Below, piece after piece: positions 6,252-14,336 of a stretch of 15,638 bases of DNA. This DNA comes from Alphaproteobacteria bacterium (GTDB lineage: Bacteria; Pseudomonadota; Alphaproteobacteria; Rickettsiales; 21-14-0-20-44-7). Where the stretch lies: assembly GCA_013288575.1 (NCBI GenBank), contig JABDBO010000021.1, positions 1 to 15,638 of the forward strand. The letters run 5' to 3'. Every line of letters starts with the position of its first letter. The stretch's first letter is position 1. The translations under genes and the position numbers were made by a program. The notes below the pieces were generated by a model. It did no database searches. It was not told where the DNA came from and was given only the letters and a program-made list of their open reading frames with translations.

Positions 6252-8351
6252 TTATTTAGCCAATATTGCTAGCAGCAATATTGCCACGATATTAGCAATT
6301 TTGATCATCGGGTTAATCGCCGGGCCTGCGGTGTCTTTATAAGGATCGCCCACAGTGTCGCCGGTAACTGCTGCTTTATGCGCATCAGAACCTTTGCCGC
6401 CGTGGTGGCCGTCTTCGATGTATTTTTTAGCATTATCCCATGCACCGCCGCCTGAAGTCATCGAAATGGCAACGAATATGCCGGTGACGATAATACCCAG
6501 TAGCATTGCGCCAACTGCTGCGAAAGCCGCTGCCTGGCCGCCGATGTAGTTGATAAGGATATAAACCACGATAGGAGCTGCAACTGGCAGAAGTGATGGG
6601 AGAATCATTTCTTTAATTGCCGCTTTGGTTAACATATCAACAGCACGTGAATAATCAGGTTTAGCTTTACCTGTCATAATGCCTTTGATTTCTTTGAACT
6701 GACGGCGAACTTCAACCACCACAGCGCCTGCTGCGCGGCCAACTGCCATCATGCCCATTGCGCCGAAGAGATATGGCAGCAAACCGCCAATAAATAATCC
6801 GACAACGACATATGGATTGTTCAAAGAGAAATCAACTTTGATTTCCGGGAAGTAGTGACGCAAGTCTTCAGTATAAGCTGCAAACAACACAAGTGCTGCC
6901 AAACCGGCAGAACCAATCGCATAACCTTTAGTTACCGCTTTGGTTGTGTTACCAACCGCATCAAGTTTATCGGTGATTTTGCGAATATCTTTTGGCAAGT
7001 CAGCCATTTCCGCAATACCGCCAGCGTTATCAGTAACCGGGCCATAAGCATCGAGCGCCACAACCATGCCAGCGAGTGCCAACATCGTGGTTGCAGAAAT
7101 TGCAATGCCATATAAACCGCAATTTAAGTAAGCAAATAAAATGCCAGCTATGATAATGATAACCGGCAGCGCTGTTGCTTCCATCGAAACCGCAAGGCCT
7201 TGAATCACGTTTGTGCCATGCCCTGTAGTTGAAGCATTAGCAACGCTACGAACTGGGCGGTAAGCTGTAGAAGTGTAATATTCAGTTACCCAAACCAGCA
7301 AACCAGTAATTACCAAACCGGCAATTGAACAATGTACCAGGTTTTTGCCGGTGAAGTTAAGGCCGGCAGTTGTGTGGAAATTGGTGGTAAGGCCAATATA
7401 TTTATTGATGAAATAAATAATCGCCAGGGCTGAAAGCACCGCAGAGGCGATGAAGCCTTTGTAAAGCGCACCCATAATGTTTTCTTCCTTGCCGAGTTTC
7501 ACGAAGAAAGTGCCGATAATAGAACCGATGATGCAAATTGCGCCAATCATAAGCGGCAAGCTCATCAGAACATTTTGCACAGCCACTTCTTTGAAGAAGA
7601 TTGCGCCAAGTAACATGGTGGCAACCATAGTTACTGCATAAGTTTCGAACAAGTCAGCTGCCATACCTGCGCAATCACCAACGTTGTCACCAACGTTATC
7701 GGCAATAACTGCCGGGTTTCTTGGATCATCTTCCGGAATTCCGGCCTCAACTTTACCAACCAAGTCAGCGCCAACGTCAGCGCCTTTAGTGAAGATACCG
7801 CCGCCAAGACGCGCGAAAATTGAAATGAGCGATGCGCCAAAGCTTAATGCTACCAAGCCTTCAAGCATTGAACGTGTAGGAATGTTTTCGCTTTTAAGAA
7901 CATGATAATAACCAGCCACGCCGATCAATCCTAAGCCAACTACGAGGAAACCAGTAACTGCGCCTGATCTGAAAGCAATATCCAGAGCTTTTTTCAAACC
8001 GCCGGAACGCGCTGCTTCAGTAGTGCGCACATTGCCGCGTACTGAAATGTTCATGCCGATAAAACCGGTAAGGCCAGAAAGAATCGCACCAACTGCAAAA
8101 CCAATGCCGACATGCCAGCCGAGTTTGTAACCGAGGATTACGAAAATAACTAATCCGACACCGCTAATTGTAATATATTGTCTGTTTAAATAAGCCCGCG
8201 CACCTTCTTGAATTGCGGCCGCGATCTGCTTCATTTTTTCAGTGCCCGTGCCTTCGCGCAATATAGAAATAATTGTAAATACGCCGTATAAAATGGCAAG
8301 AATGCCGCACCAGATTGCAATATAATCAACTGCTATGTCGTTTAATGTCAT
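6252..8351 (-). CDS. hppA: Membrane-bound proton-translocating pyrophosphatase, K+-independent type
   Basis: This integral membrane enzyme hydrolyses pyrophosphate to two phosphates and uses the energy to pump protons. The length of 699 residues is normal, with about 16 membrane helices expected. The catalytic DX7KXE motif is at D192-K200-E202 (ADVGADLVGKVE), followed by the acidic Mg-PPi ligands DNVGDNVGDCAG (218-229). A second acidic cluster, DAYGPVTDNAGGIAEM, is at 434-449, and the third is near the C-terminus (GDTVGDPYKDTAGPAINP). At GNTTKAVTKG (467-476) there is Lys471 where K+-dependent enzymes have Ala, the known marker of the K+-independent class. GAGGG precedes the ATG. A strong terminator follows, so this is probably a single-gene unit. 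Confidence 0.97.
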   Translation of the reverse strand: MTLNDIAVDYIAIWCGILAILYGVFTIISILREGTGTEKMKQIAAAIQEGARAYLNRQYITISGVGLVIFVILGYKLGWHVGIGFAVGAILSGLTGFIGMNISVRGNVRTTEAARSGGLKKALDIAFRSGAVTGFLVVGLGLIGVAGYYHVLKSENIPTRSMLEGLVALSFGASLISIFARLGGGIFTKGADVGADLVGKVEAGIPEDDPRNPAVIADNVGDNVGDCAGMAADLFETYAVTMVATMLLGAIFFKEVAVQNVLMSLPLMIGAICIIGSIIGTFFVKLGKEENIMGALYKGFIASAVLSALAIIYFINKYIGLTTNFHTTAGLNFTGKNLVHCSIAGLVITGLLVWVTEYYTSTAYRPVRSVANASTTGHGTNVIQGLAVSMEATALPVIIIIAGILFAYLNCGLYGIAISATTMLALAGMVVALDAYGPVTDNAGGIAEMADLPKDIRKITDKLDAVGNTTKAVTKGYAIGSAGLAALVLFAAYTEDLRHYFPEIKVDFSLNNPYVVVGLFIGGLLPYLFGAMGMMAVGRAAGAVVVEVRRQFKEIKGIMTGKAKPDYSRAVDMLTKAAIKEMILPSLLPVAAPIVVYILINYIGGQAAAFAAVGAMLLGIIVTGIFVAISMTSGGGAWDNAKKYIEDGHHGGKGSDAHKAAVTGDTVGDPYKDTAGPAINPMIKIANIVAILLLAILAK

Positions 8352-8389
8352 ATTCCCTCAAATGGTTAATAGTGGCTTGTCGTGAAAGG

Positions 8390-8419
8390 AAAAAACTCGC
8401 ATGCGTAAAACGCAAATGC
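8390..8419 (-). terminator. Possible intrinsic terminator after yggS
   Basis: On the minus strand TGCGT-TTT-ACGCA, extended by GCA/TGC across a two-base bulge, forms an 8-bp stem followed by GAG and six Ts. It could end the yggS transcript before hppA. The three-base gap before the T-run and the bulge weaken the call. Confidence 0.45.
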
Positions 8420-8427
8420 AAATAAAA

Positions 8428-8445
8428 ATCATATAAATATATGAT
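8428..8445. promoter_or_regulatory. 18-bp inverted repeat upstream of hppA, possible operator
   Basis: ATCATATA (8428-8435) and TATATGAT (8438-8445) are perfect inverted copies separated by AA. The spacing suits a dimeric repressor, and the site lies 77 bp upstream of the hppA start. An AT-rich hairpin in a readthrough transcript is the alternative. Confidence 0.35.
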
Positions 8446-8480
8446 TCTCCAAGATAATTTTTTGAAGTGAGGATTTTGCG

Positions 8481-9134
8481 CTATGAACGTTCACCAAAAA
8501 TTGCTGTACCAACGCGGATATAATCAGCACCCATTTCGAGCGCTTCTTCATAATCGCTGCTCATGCCCATTGAGAGTTTTAAGTTTGGAGTTGGGAGTTT
8601 CAGAGTTATATTTTTTAATAATGCAAAATACATAAAGGCCTGCTCATCCACAGGTGGGATGCACATCAGCCCGGTGATATTCAATTTCAAATCTTGAGTG
8701 CAAAATTTAAAAAACTCTTCCGTTTGCTGCGGAGCAATTCCCGCTTTCTGCGGCTCTTCACCAATGTTTACTTGGATGAAGAATTCTTTTGTTCGTGAAT
8801 TTTCATTTAAATCTTTGGCAAATGCGCGCGCTAATTTCTCTCGATCCACTGTCTGAATCACATCAAACAATTCCAGTGCATCTTTGACCTTATTTGTTTG
8901 CAAAGGGCCAATTAAATGCAATTTTAAATTCGGAAATTCTTCGCGCAATGCCGGAAATTTCCCCGCTGCTTCCTGCACGCGATTTTCACCAAATATGTAT
9001 TGCCCGGCAACTAAGGCTTCTCTTACTTTTGTTGCATCATGGTTTTTGCTCACCGCAATAAGCTCTGCTCCTGGCCGGATTGCCGTGATTTTTGCTTTAA
9101 CGCTTTGGATGTTTTCTGCTATATTCGTCATCAT
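8481..9134 (-). CDS. yggS: YggS/PROSC-family pyridoxal phosphate homeostasis protein
   Basis: This PLP-binding fold-type III protein buffers pyridoxal 5'-phosphate and affects amino-acid homeostasis in the cytoplasm. It has no known enzymatic reaction. The PLP lysine is in ELIAVSKN (about residue 30). Other family marks are GENRVQEAAGKF, LHLIGPLQTNKV, the IQVNIGEEPQKAGI strand, ITGLMCIPP, LSMGMSSDYEEAL and the terminal IRVGTAIFGERS. I start at the tandem ATGATG (9134 or 9131, 217-218 residues), because family members begin about 8 residues before the xIxxNIxxVKxKI helix. An upstream ATG would add 22 residues unlike the family. No clear Shine-Dalgarno is seen. The start overlaps the start codon of the divergent ydcF-like gene. 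Confidence 0.95.
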   Translation of the reverse strand: MMTNIAENIQSVKAKITAIRPGAELIAVSKNHDATKVREALVAGQYIFGENRVQEAAGKFPALREEFPNLKLHLIGPLQTNKVKDALELFDVIQTVDREKLARAFAKDLNENSRTKEFFIQVNIGEEPQKAGIAPQQTEEFFKFCTQDLKLNITGLMCIPPVDEQAFMYFALLKNITLKLPTPNLKLSMGMSSDYEEALEMGADYIRVGTAIFGERS

Positions 9135-9723
9135 GATATTGAAGATAATCGCAAAAATTCTAATTGTCACGGTAGTTGCAGCTTTCGCGTTATGGGGCAT
9201 TGGGCTTTATGATTTTTATAAACAGATCCCGGTAACGGCAACTACTGATAATGAAAAGACAGATGCAATTATTGTGCTGACCGGTGGGCAGGAACGGATT
9301 GCTGAAGGAATAAAATTGCTCAACCACAATTACGCACCAAAATTATTGATCAGCGGCGTGGCCCGTGAGGCGAAAATGGAGCAGTTGCTCGAGCAGCAAC
9401 ATTTGCCAAAAGATGAAGCCAAACAGGTAGATTTTTCCAAAATCAAAATGGGCCGTGAGGCGGTAAACACAGTTGGCAACGCGCTTGAAACGGCAGATTG
9501 GGTTAAAGCCAACAACATCAAATCCATCCGCCTGGTCACTGCCAATTATCACATGCCGCGCGCGCTTGTGGAATTTAAAAAGCAAATGCCTGATTTGAAG
9601 ATTATAGAAAACCCGGTCTTTCCCGAAAACTTCCAGCGCAACTACTGGCAGGAAGACCAATTCACCCGCCGGCTGATTGTGATTGAATATATAAAATATC
9701 TAATGGCCCAGATTGGGAAGTGA
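9133..9723 (+). CDS. YdcF/SanA/ElyC-like DUF218 protein with N-terminal membrane anchor
   Basis: I start at the ATG at 9133, giving 196 residues: MILKIIAKIL leads a hydrophobic helix (about 2-27) that should anchor the protein with its domain outside the cytoplasm. An upstream start at 9109 would add 8 residues. The DUF218 fold shows as DAIIVLTGG (44-52), RIAEGIKLL (55-63), LLISGVA (71-77), NALETADWV (116-124) and the family signature RLVTANYHMPRA (133-144). Members such as ElyC and SanA act in envelope integrity and peptidoglycan or undecaprenyl metabolism, but the chemistry is unsettled. Its stop is directly followed by the stop of the gene on the other strand, without a spacer. Family call firm, precise role not. 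Confidence 0.88.
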   Translation: MILKIIAKILIVTVVAAFALWGIGLYDFYKQIPVTATTDNEKTDAIIVLTGGQERIAEGIKLLNHNYAPKLLISGVAREAKMEQLLEQQHLPKDEAKQVDFSKIKMGREAVNTVGNALETADWVKANNIKSIRLVTANYHMPRALVEFKKQMPDLKIIENPVFPENFQRNYWQEDQFTRRLIVIEYIKYLMAQIGK

Positions 9724-10344
9724 TTATAATTGGGCGCTGCTGGTTTGTTGAACAAATCTCTCTGCTGCCCGAGCTTCATGATTTTCGTGTCTTTCAAGTA
9801 CATTTTGTTCAATAGTTTCAGGTGAAAATTCTGCATTTGCTTTATGGCATCTTTTATATAAACGCACCAATGCATTGCGTATAACTGTTAAATGGGTCAT
9901 ATCAAGGTCTATATATAATTCGTTAGCCGGCTTATTTGTGCCATTTGGATGATGTGGATGAGAGCTCTTTGAACGGAATGTTTCATTTGCAATGTCTAGT
10001 TCTGCACTTAATTCAGAATTCCACCATTTTTCTTCTCTAGCTTTTTTATGAATATTTTTAGTCATCAATCTGTGATCTTTTGTCAAAGTTCTACTTACAC
10101 AATTTTGTAGTTTAGAAATAAATACCTGACCCGTATGCCCTTCGGCAGAAACATGAAAAATTCTAACTATACTTTTAGCTACAGGATTATAAACAGTAGT
10201 TGTTATAGCTTCCGAACGAACCGTACCTACTGTGACAGTTGCATGAACGCCGCGCTTTGCGGCTATTAGTTTTATGAGGTTTTCGACCTGCTGCGTTAGA
10301 GTCTGCTCAGAGAGAATATCTTGTAAGATATCTGGTAAATCCAT
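9724..10344 (-). CDS. Hypothetical protein downstream of htpG
   Basis: This 206-residue protein belongs to no family I recognise and has no signal peptide or membrane segment. The N-terminus (about 1-30) is an amphipathic, probably helical stretch (DLPDILQDILSEQTLTQQVENL), followed by a beta-rich part (HATVTVGTVRSEAITTTVY). The middle is basic (KKAREEKWW near 105) with a His-rich stretch (SHPHHPNG near 130). A C-terminal helical part with many Glu and Arg follows. The Shine-Dalgarno is weak. It lies 67 bp after htpG on the same strand with no obvious terminator, so it may be a readthrough partner of the chaperone gene. No function is assigned. Confidence 0.7.
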   Translation of the reverse strand: MDLPDILQDILSEQTLTQQVENLIKLIAAKRGVHATVTVGTVRSEAITTTVYNPVAKSIVRIFHVSAEGHTGQVFISKLQNCVSRTLTKDHRLMTKNIHKKAREEKWWNSELSAELDIANETFRSKSSHPHHPNGTNKPANELYIDLDMTHLTVIRNALVRLYKRCHKANAEFSPETIEQNVLERHENHEARAAERFVQQTSSAQL

Positions 10345-10411
10345 TGATAAAATCTACCACAAAAACTCACCCCAAACAACAGCTGTTAAACCCAGTAATC
10401 AACTAGTGCTG
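10345..10411. other. htpG to hypothetical-gene spacer with small palindromes
   Basis: AACAGCTGTT (10378-10387) is a perfect 10-bp palindrome. TGCTGC-TAT-GCAGCA (10407-10421) forms a hairpin over the htpG stop codon. Neither is followed by a T-run on the minus strand, so I see no terminator separating the two genes. Confidence 0.35.
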
Positions 10412-12256
10412 CTATGCAGCAAGAGATTTTTCAATCAATTGGTTTAGGCGGTCCGAGAAGCCTTTCAAATCCTGCACGGCCTCACCTTCAATAATAAGTG
10501 CTTGATCATAAAGCAGGTTTATCGTGTCGCGCACTTCCTGGGTTTCACCTTTTTCAGATAATGCCAAAATCAATTTGTGATGCGGGTTGATTTCTAAAAT
10601 CTTGCTTGATGCATATGGTAGTTGCCGGTTTTCGCGCAGAAATTTCTCCATGCGGATATCCATATCACCCTCCGCTACACCAAGACACACTGGTGATGAT
10701 TCCAGCTTTTTAGAAATCACCACATCTTTCACTTTCTCACCAAGTTCTTTTCTAAACAACTCAATCAGCGGTGCCATTTCTTTATGCTCTTCTTTGCCCT
10801 CTGACTTCTCATCTCTATCAGACAAATCAATATCCGCACGCGTTACCGATTTAAACTTCTTGCCCTTATAATCATGCGCAACATTAACCCAGAAATCATC
10901 AACCGTATCGGTGAAGAATAAAACCTCGATGCCGCGTTTCACAAATCCTTCAATCTGCGGATGGGTGCGAAGTGTCTCTAAATTCTCACCCGATAAATAA
11001 TAAATATCCTGCTGCTCCGGCTTCATGCGAGAAATATAATCATCCACACCGGTAATATTTTCGCCCGCGCTTGAATAAAAGCGGCAAACTTCCAACAACG
11101 GATCTTTCGAATCCAGAGTTTCGCACAATCCTTCTTTCAACACCGGGCCGAAATTTTTCCAGAACACTGCATATTCTTCCGGTTCTTTTTCTGCTTTCTT
11201 TTTCAGTTCGCTCAAAACTTTATTAGTTATGGATTTCCGAATTTTCTCAACCAATGGATTCGCCTGCAAACTTTCGCGCGAAATATTTAACGGCAGATCT
11301 TCACTATCAACCACACCACGCAAAAAGCGTAACCAACGTGGAATTATCTCAACCGTATCTTCGGCAATAAACACCCTCCGCACAAATAACTTCACCCGGC
11401 GCATGCGGTCTGGGTGATATAAATCAAACGGCTTCATGCTTGGCACGAACAACAAATATGTATATTCAATTTTGCCCTCCGCCTTGCCGTGCAAAGTGAG
11501 GAATGGTTTATCCACCTGGTGCGAAATTGATTTGTAGAATTGCTGATATTCTTCCGCCGTAATTTCTGATTTCGGCCGCATCCATAAAGCTTTGCCTTTA
11601 TTCACTTGGGCGGGCTTGCCCTCTTCATCAATCAACTCGACCGGAATAGTTATGTGGTCAGAATATGTCGTAATAATATGTGACAAGCGGTGCTTATCTA
11701 AATACTCTTCAGCATCTTTGCGCAATTTCAAAGTGATCTCAGTTCCAGTTGCCTCATATTCAGTGGCCTCAACCGTATATTCCCCATCACCTTTTGATTG
11801 CCATTGATGCGCGGTTTCCTCTCCCGCCTTGCGTGATTTTACCGTGACTTTATCCGCCACCATGAAACTGGAATAAAACCCCACCCCAAACTGGCCGATG
11901 AGGTTGACATTATCTTTCTTATCCAACTCATTCAAAAATGCCTGGGTGCCAGATTTGGCAATTGTGCCGAGGTTTTCAAGCAACTCGTCATAGCTCATGC
12001 CGATGCCATTATCGCTGATAATCAACTCTTTGTTTTTACTATCTATTTTAACTGATATCTTATATTCATCAGCACTTAAAGACGTATCAGATTGCGCCAA
12101 AAATCGCCGCTTATCGCACGCATCCGATGCATTGGAAATCAACTCCCTTAAAAATATATCCTTATTAGTATAAAGCGAATGAATCACCAAGTTCAGCACC
12201 TTGGCAACTTCCGCATCAAACTTTCTAACTTCCTGATTTTTATTAGACTTTTTCAT
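10412..12256 (-). CDS. htpG: Molecular chaperone HtpG (Hsp90)
   Basis: This cytoplasmic ATP-dependent dimeric chaperone acts in late folding of client proteins. The length of 614 residues is close to the 624 of E. coli. The N-terminal GHKL ATPase domain is complete: E38 and N42 in LRELISNASDA, DNGIGM at 82-87, and the lid/G3 motif GQFGVGFYSS at 121-130. The middle domain carries the catalytic-loop arginine region (NISRESLQANPLV), and the C-terminal dimerisation domain ends with GFSDRLNQLIEKSLAA. AGAAGG lies about 8 bases before the ATG. A heat-shock-like promoter is visible upstream. The hypothetical gene at 9724-10344 may be co-transcribed. Confidence 0.98.
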   Translation of the reverse strand: MKKSNKNQEVRKFDAEVAKVLNLVIHSLYTNKDIFLRELISNASDACDKRRFLAQSDTSLSADEYKISVKIDSKNKELIISDNGIGMSYDELLENLGTIAKSGTQAFLNELDKKDNVNLIGQFGVGFYSSFMVADKVTVKSRKAGEETAHQWQSKGDGEYTVEATEYEATGTEITLKLRKDAEEYLDKHRLSHIITTYSDHITIPVELIDEEGKPAQVNKGKALWMRPKSEITAEEYQQFYKSISHQVDKPFLTLHGKAEGKIEYTYLLFVPSMKPFDLYHPDRMRRVKLFVRRVFIAEDTVEIIPRWLRFLRGVVDSEDLPLNISRESLQANPLVEKIRKSITNKVLSELKKKAEKEPEEYAVFWKNFGPVLKEGLCETLDSKDPLLEVCRFYSSAGENITGVDDYISRMKPEQQDIYYLSGENLETLRTHPQIEGFVKRGIEVLFFTDTVDDFWVNVAHDYKGKKFKSVTRADIDLSDRDEKSEGKEEHKEMAPLIELFRKELGEKVKDVVISKKLESSPVCLGVAEGDMDIRMEKFLRENRQLPYASSKILEINPHHKLILALSEKGETQEVRDTINLLYDQALIIEGEAVQDLKGFSDRLNQLIEKSLAA

Positions 12257-12276
12257 AATTTATACCTTCTATACTA

Positions 12277-12305
12277 AAAATAACTATTTATAGGTCATTT
12301 TCAAG
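12277..12305 (-). promoter_or_regulatory. Candidate heat-shock (sigma-32 type) promoter of htpG
   Basis: On the minus strand CTTGAAA (12299-12305), the consensus sigma-32 -35 element, is followed after 15 bases by TTATTTT (12277-12283). The -10 side matches the alphaproteobacterial CYTATNT only partly. The predicted start would be near 12270, giving a short leader that holds the AGAAGG ribosome site. Confidence 0.4.
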
Positions 12306-12381
12306 TAATGGTTTTTGCGAATAGTTAGAATTTGTTAATAATATTTTACTATCATAGGGAATCACTTTAGGAGAGGGAGAA
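12306..12381 (+). promoter_or_regulatory. Promoter and ribosome-site region of the 12382-13661 cassette
   Basis: AT-rich divergent spacer. A possible -35 TTGCGA near 12315 and AT-rich -10 candidates (TAATAA/ATAATA) 15-17 bases later face right. AGGAGAGGGAG just before the ATG at 12382 is an unusually strong Shine-Dalgarno for this window. Confidence 0.4.
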
Positions 12382-12633
12382 ATGGTGCAACCAATAAATA
12401 ATTCAATGCAAATGGCTTCAAATGATGCGCCGCGCGTAAATCAAGCCACGGATCAAAATCCTAATTCAGTTAGTTTTGATAGTTTTGTAACGGACACATC
12501 AAAAGCTGCTTCTGCTGCACCTGCCCCAGCCAAAAAAGATGAAGTTCCGGTTGCTGGCATTACTAAAGGCGCTATTGAATTGAATTCATATATGCAGCAA
12601 ATCAAAGAAATCAGCGCCAGCCAGCAGTTTTAA
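12382..12633 (+). CDS. Small hypothetical protein, first gene of a coupled pair
   Basis: The 83-residue protein is polar and low in aromatics, with no cysteine, signal peptide or membrane segment. The first 40 residues are Asn/Gln/Ser-rich, an Ala/Pro/Lys linker (AASAAPAPAKKDE) follows, and a short helical end (IELNSYMQQIKEISASQQF) closes it. A very strong ribosome site precedes the ATG. The stop TAA overlaps the ATG of the next gene (TAATG), so the two are translationally coupled and their products probably act together, for example as a small partner or chaperone and its substrate. The family is not recognised. The RBS and coupling argue it is real. Confidence 0.75.
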   Translation: MVQPINNSMQMASNDAPRVNQATDQNPNSVSFDSFVTDTSKAASAAPAPAKKDEVPVAGITKGAIELNSYMQQIKEISASQQF

Positions 12634-13661
12634 TGAGCAAAAAAAATAAAACCGATGGCAAAACTCCCAATAAAGATCTTGAGCCAACGCCTCAGGAGCT
12701 AAATGAATTGCTCCATCCATCACATGAGCAAGAGAATAAGGTATTTGGTAGCAAAGCTTTGGGAACTGTATTAAATCCGGTGGGCGCACTGACTAATCAT
12801 CTTGATCACTCTGGCGATAAAATCCGCGAATCTGGAAATAATACAGGAGCAGTTCTAACCAAAGCTGGTTCCGGCGCGTTAAAAATTGCCAATGGTGCGT
12901 TGGGTGGTGCAATTAACGGCCTAAATCCGGTCTCAGCGGTGCAAGGTGCAACGGGCACTGTGGCGAATATGGTGACGGATCATTTAAATGATCCAAATAG
13001 AGTAATTGATCACCTATCGAAAGATGGTTACGGACCAGTGCCTAAATTGCAGAAAGATTTTTTTAATTGGTCGAGAGAAAATTCATCGGCCTTTTCTACT
13101 TCAAACAATTTTTTAACAAATTCATTTATTGCCGGGATGAAAGCAGGCTCGCCTAACGTACAGCCGGAAAACGCTGGCCTTATGCTGGGTAAAATGCTTG
13201 TTAATGCAGCGGCTGGTGCCACAGTGGTTCCCAACCAACCTATAAATGGCTTTGCGCATTTTGAACATGTTGGCGGTAACATGGCAGAATTTAACGCTGA
13301 TAAAGCATTAGCAGATAAAAATCACAGTCATGTATCATTGCCAGGTTATACGGCAGCAAAAGAACATGATAAGAAATATCCAAAACAGGCGCCCTTGCTA
13401 GATGCTACATTTAATACGGAATTAAAAACTCCGAAAGGTGATGCTGACGGCGTTCTAAAAAAACTAAAACAAAGCCATAAAATTTCTCAGGCAGAACCAA
13501 GCACTGATAATAAAGATGAATTGGCAGCAAATATAAGAGATGAATTTTCTAAAAAAGGTATTGCGCAAAGAGGGCAAGATTTACCTGACCATCATAACCC
13601 AGGCAATGGTCCTTCAGTAGGCGGCGGTAGCGCGCAAAGCGGTCGTGACCTAACTACCTAA
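12633..13661 (+). CDS. Hypothetical 342-residue protein with Gly/Ala-rich amphipathic core, effector-like
   Basis: I do not recognise the family. The N-terminus (1-40) is charged and disordered. Residues about 40-115 are Gly/Ala/Asn-rich and weakly hydrophobic (NPVGALTNHL, ALKIANGALGGAINGLNP, GATGTVANMV), like membrane-active or self-assembling segments. A mixed helical region covers 118-200, and the tail from about 245 is Lys/Asp/Gly-rich and probably unfolded, ending in GPSVGGGSAQSG. No cysteine occurs in the protein and no signal peptide is present. Translation is coupled to the 83-residue gene. The stop abuts the ccmB stop with no spacer. A secreted effector or surface protein leaving by a signal-independent route is possible but unproven. 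Confidence 0.75.
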   Translation: MSKKNKTDGKTPNKDLEPTPQELNELLHPSHEQENKVFGSKALGTVLNPVGALTNHLDHSGDKIRESGNNTGAVLTKAGSGALKIANGALGGAINGLNPVSAVQGATGTVANMVTDHLNDPNRVIDHLSKDGYGPVPKLQKDFFNWSRENSSAFSTSNNFLTNSFIAGMKAGSPNVQPENAGLMLGKMLVNAAAGATVVPNQPINGFAHFEHVGGNMAEFNADKALADKNHSHVSLPGYTAAKEHDKKYPKQAPLLDATFNTELKTPKGDADGVLKKLKQSHKISQAEPSTDNKDELAANIRDEFSKKGIAQRGQDLPDHHNPGNGPSVGGGSAQSGRDLTT

Positions 13662-14330
13662 CTACTCTTCCCTAATTATAAAACTAGCCACCCAGCTGGA
13701 AAGCGGGATAGAGAATAGCAAAAACCCAACCAGAATCATCAAGCTCGGCATAACATCGCCATTCATGTCTTCAATATAAATCTTGCTGGTGTTGACGCCG
13801 AAAATCAACACCGGAATGTAAAATGGCATCACCAAAAGCGATAGCATCACCCGGCCTTTTTTGCTGCCTAAACTAAGTGCTGCGCCAATTGCGCCAATCA
13901 TCACAAATATCGGTGTGGCAAGTAAAAGTGTCAGCATTAGCATCGACCATTCGGCAGGTACTAAGCCAAACATCGCTCCGGCAATTGGCGAAACCACAAC
14001 TACCGGAATACAATAAGCTACCCAGTTAGCGATAATTTTAGCCAGCACGATAATTTCGAGCGATTGCGGCAAAGTCTGGTATAAATTTAAAGTTCCATCT
14101 TCGAAATCCGGCTCAAACAATTTGGAAATGCCAAACATTGAGGCAAAAATCGCCGCAACCCAGATCACCCCATAGCCAAGTTCACGCAAAATATCGGCCT
14201 GCGGACCAACGCCAATTGGAAACAGGATAATAGTCAGCATGAAGAAAAGCACGGCGTTGAAAATATCCATCCGGCGGCGGAAATAAAGCTTTAGCTCATG
14301 GATTAAAACGGTACGGAATAGTTTGAACAT
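13662..14330 (-). CDS. ccmB: Heme exporter protein B, cytochrome c maturation ABC transporter permease
   Basis: CcmB is the membrane subunit that, with the CcmA ATPase, CcmC and CcmD, drives release of holo-CcmE in System I cytochrome c maturation at the inner membrane. Its length of 222 residues matches the family (about 220) and six membrane helices are visible. Typical stretches are the N-terminal ELKLYFRRR before the first helix, FGISKLFEPDFEDGTLNLYQ (67-86), the GALSLGSKKGRV-like cytoplasmic loop (ALSLGSKKGRVMLSLLVMPFYIPVLIFG), and the final WVASFIIREE. No ccmA or ccmC is adjacent, and its upstream neighbour is the Smr gene. A promoter predicted to give a leaderless mRNA lies immediately before it. 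No Shine-Dalgarno is seen. Confidence 0.95.
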   Translation of the reverse strand: MFKLFRTVLIHELKLYFRRRMDIFNAVLFFMLTIILFPIGVGPQADILRELGYGVIWVAAIFASMFGISKLFEPDFEDGTLNLYQTLPQSLEIIVLAKIIANWVAYCIPVVVVSPIAGAMFGLVPAEWSMLMLTLLLATPIFVMIGAIGAALSLGSKKGRVMLSLLVMPFYIPVLIFGVNTSKIYIEDMNGDVMPSLMILVGFLLFSIPLSSWVASFIIREE

Positions 14331-14336
14331 TGTGGG

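Noticed and set aside
7631..7905. Short ORFs on both strands inside hppA
   Set aside because: They overlap the pyrophosphatase catalytic motifs in other frames, with no independent signals.
8884..9132. Upstream extension of the ydcF-like protein by 83 residues
   Set aside because: The extension lies antisense to conserved yggS codons and would bury the N-terminal membrane anchor inside the protein.
9135..9200. Longer yggS starting at 9200
   Set aside because: The extra 22 residues are antisense to the membrane helix of the divergent gene and unlike the start of the YggS family.
12285..12296. CCTATAAAT as the -10 of the htpG heat-shock promoter
   Set aside because: It lies only a few bases from CTTGAAA, too close, and nothing like a -35 stands at the proper distance upstream.
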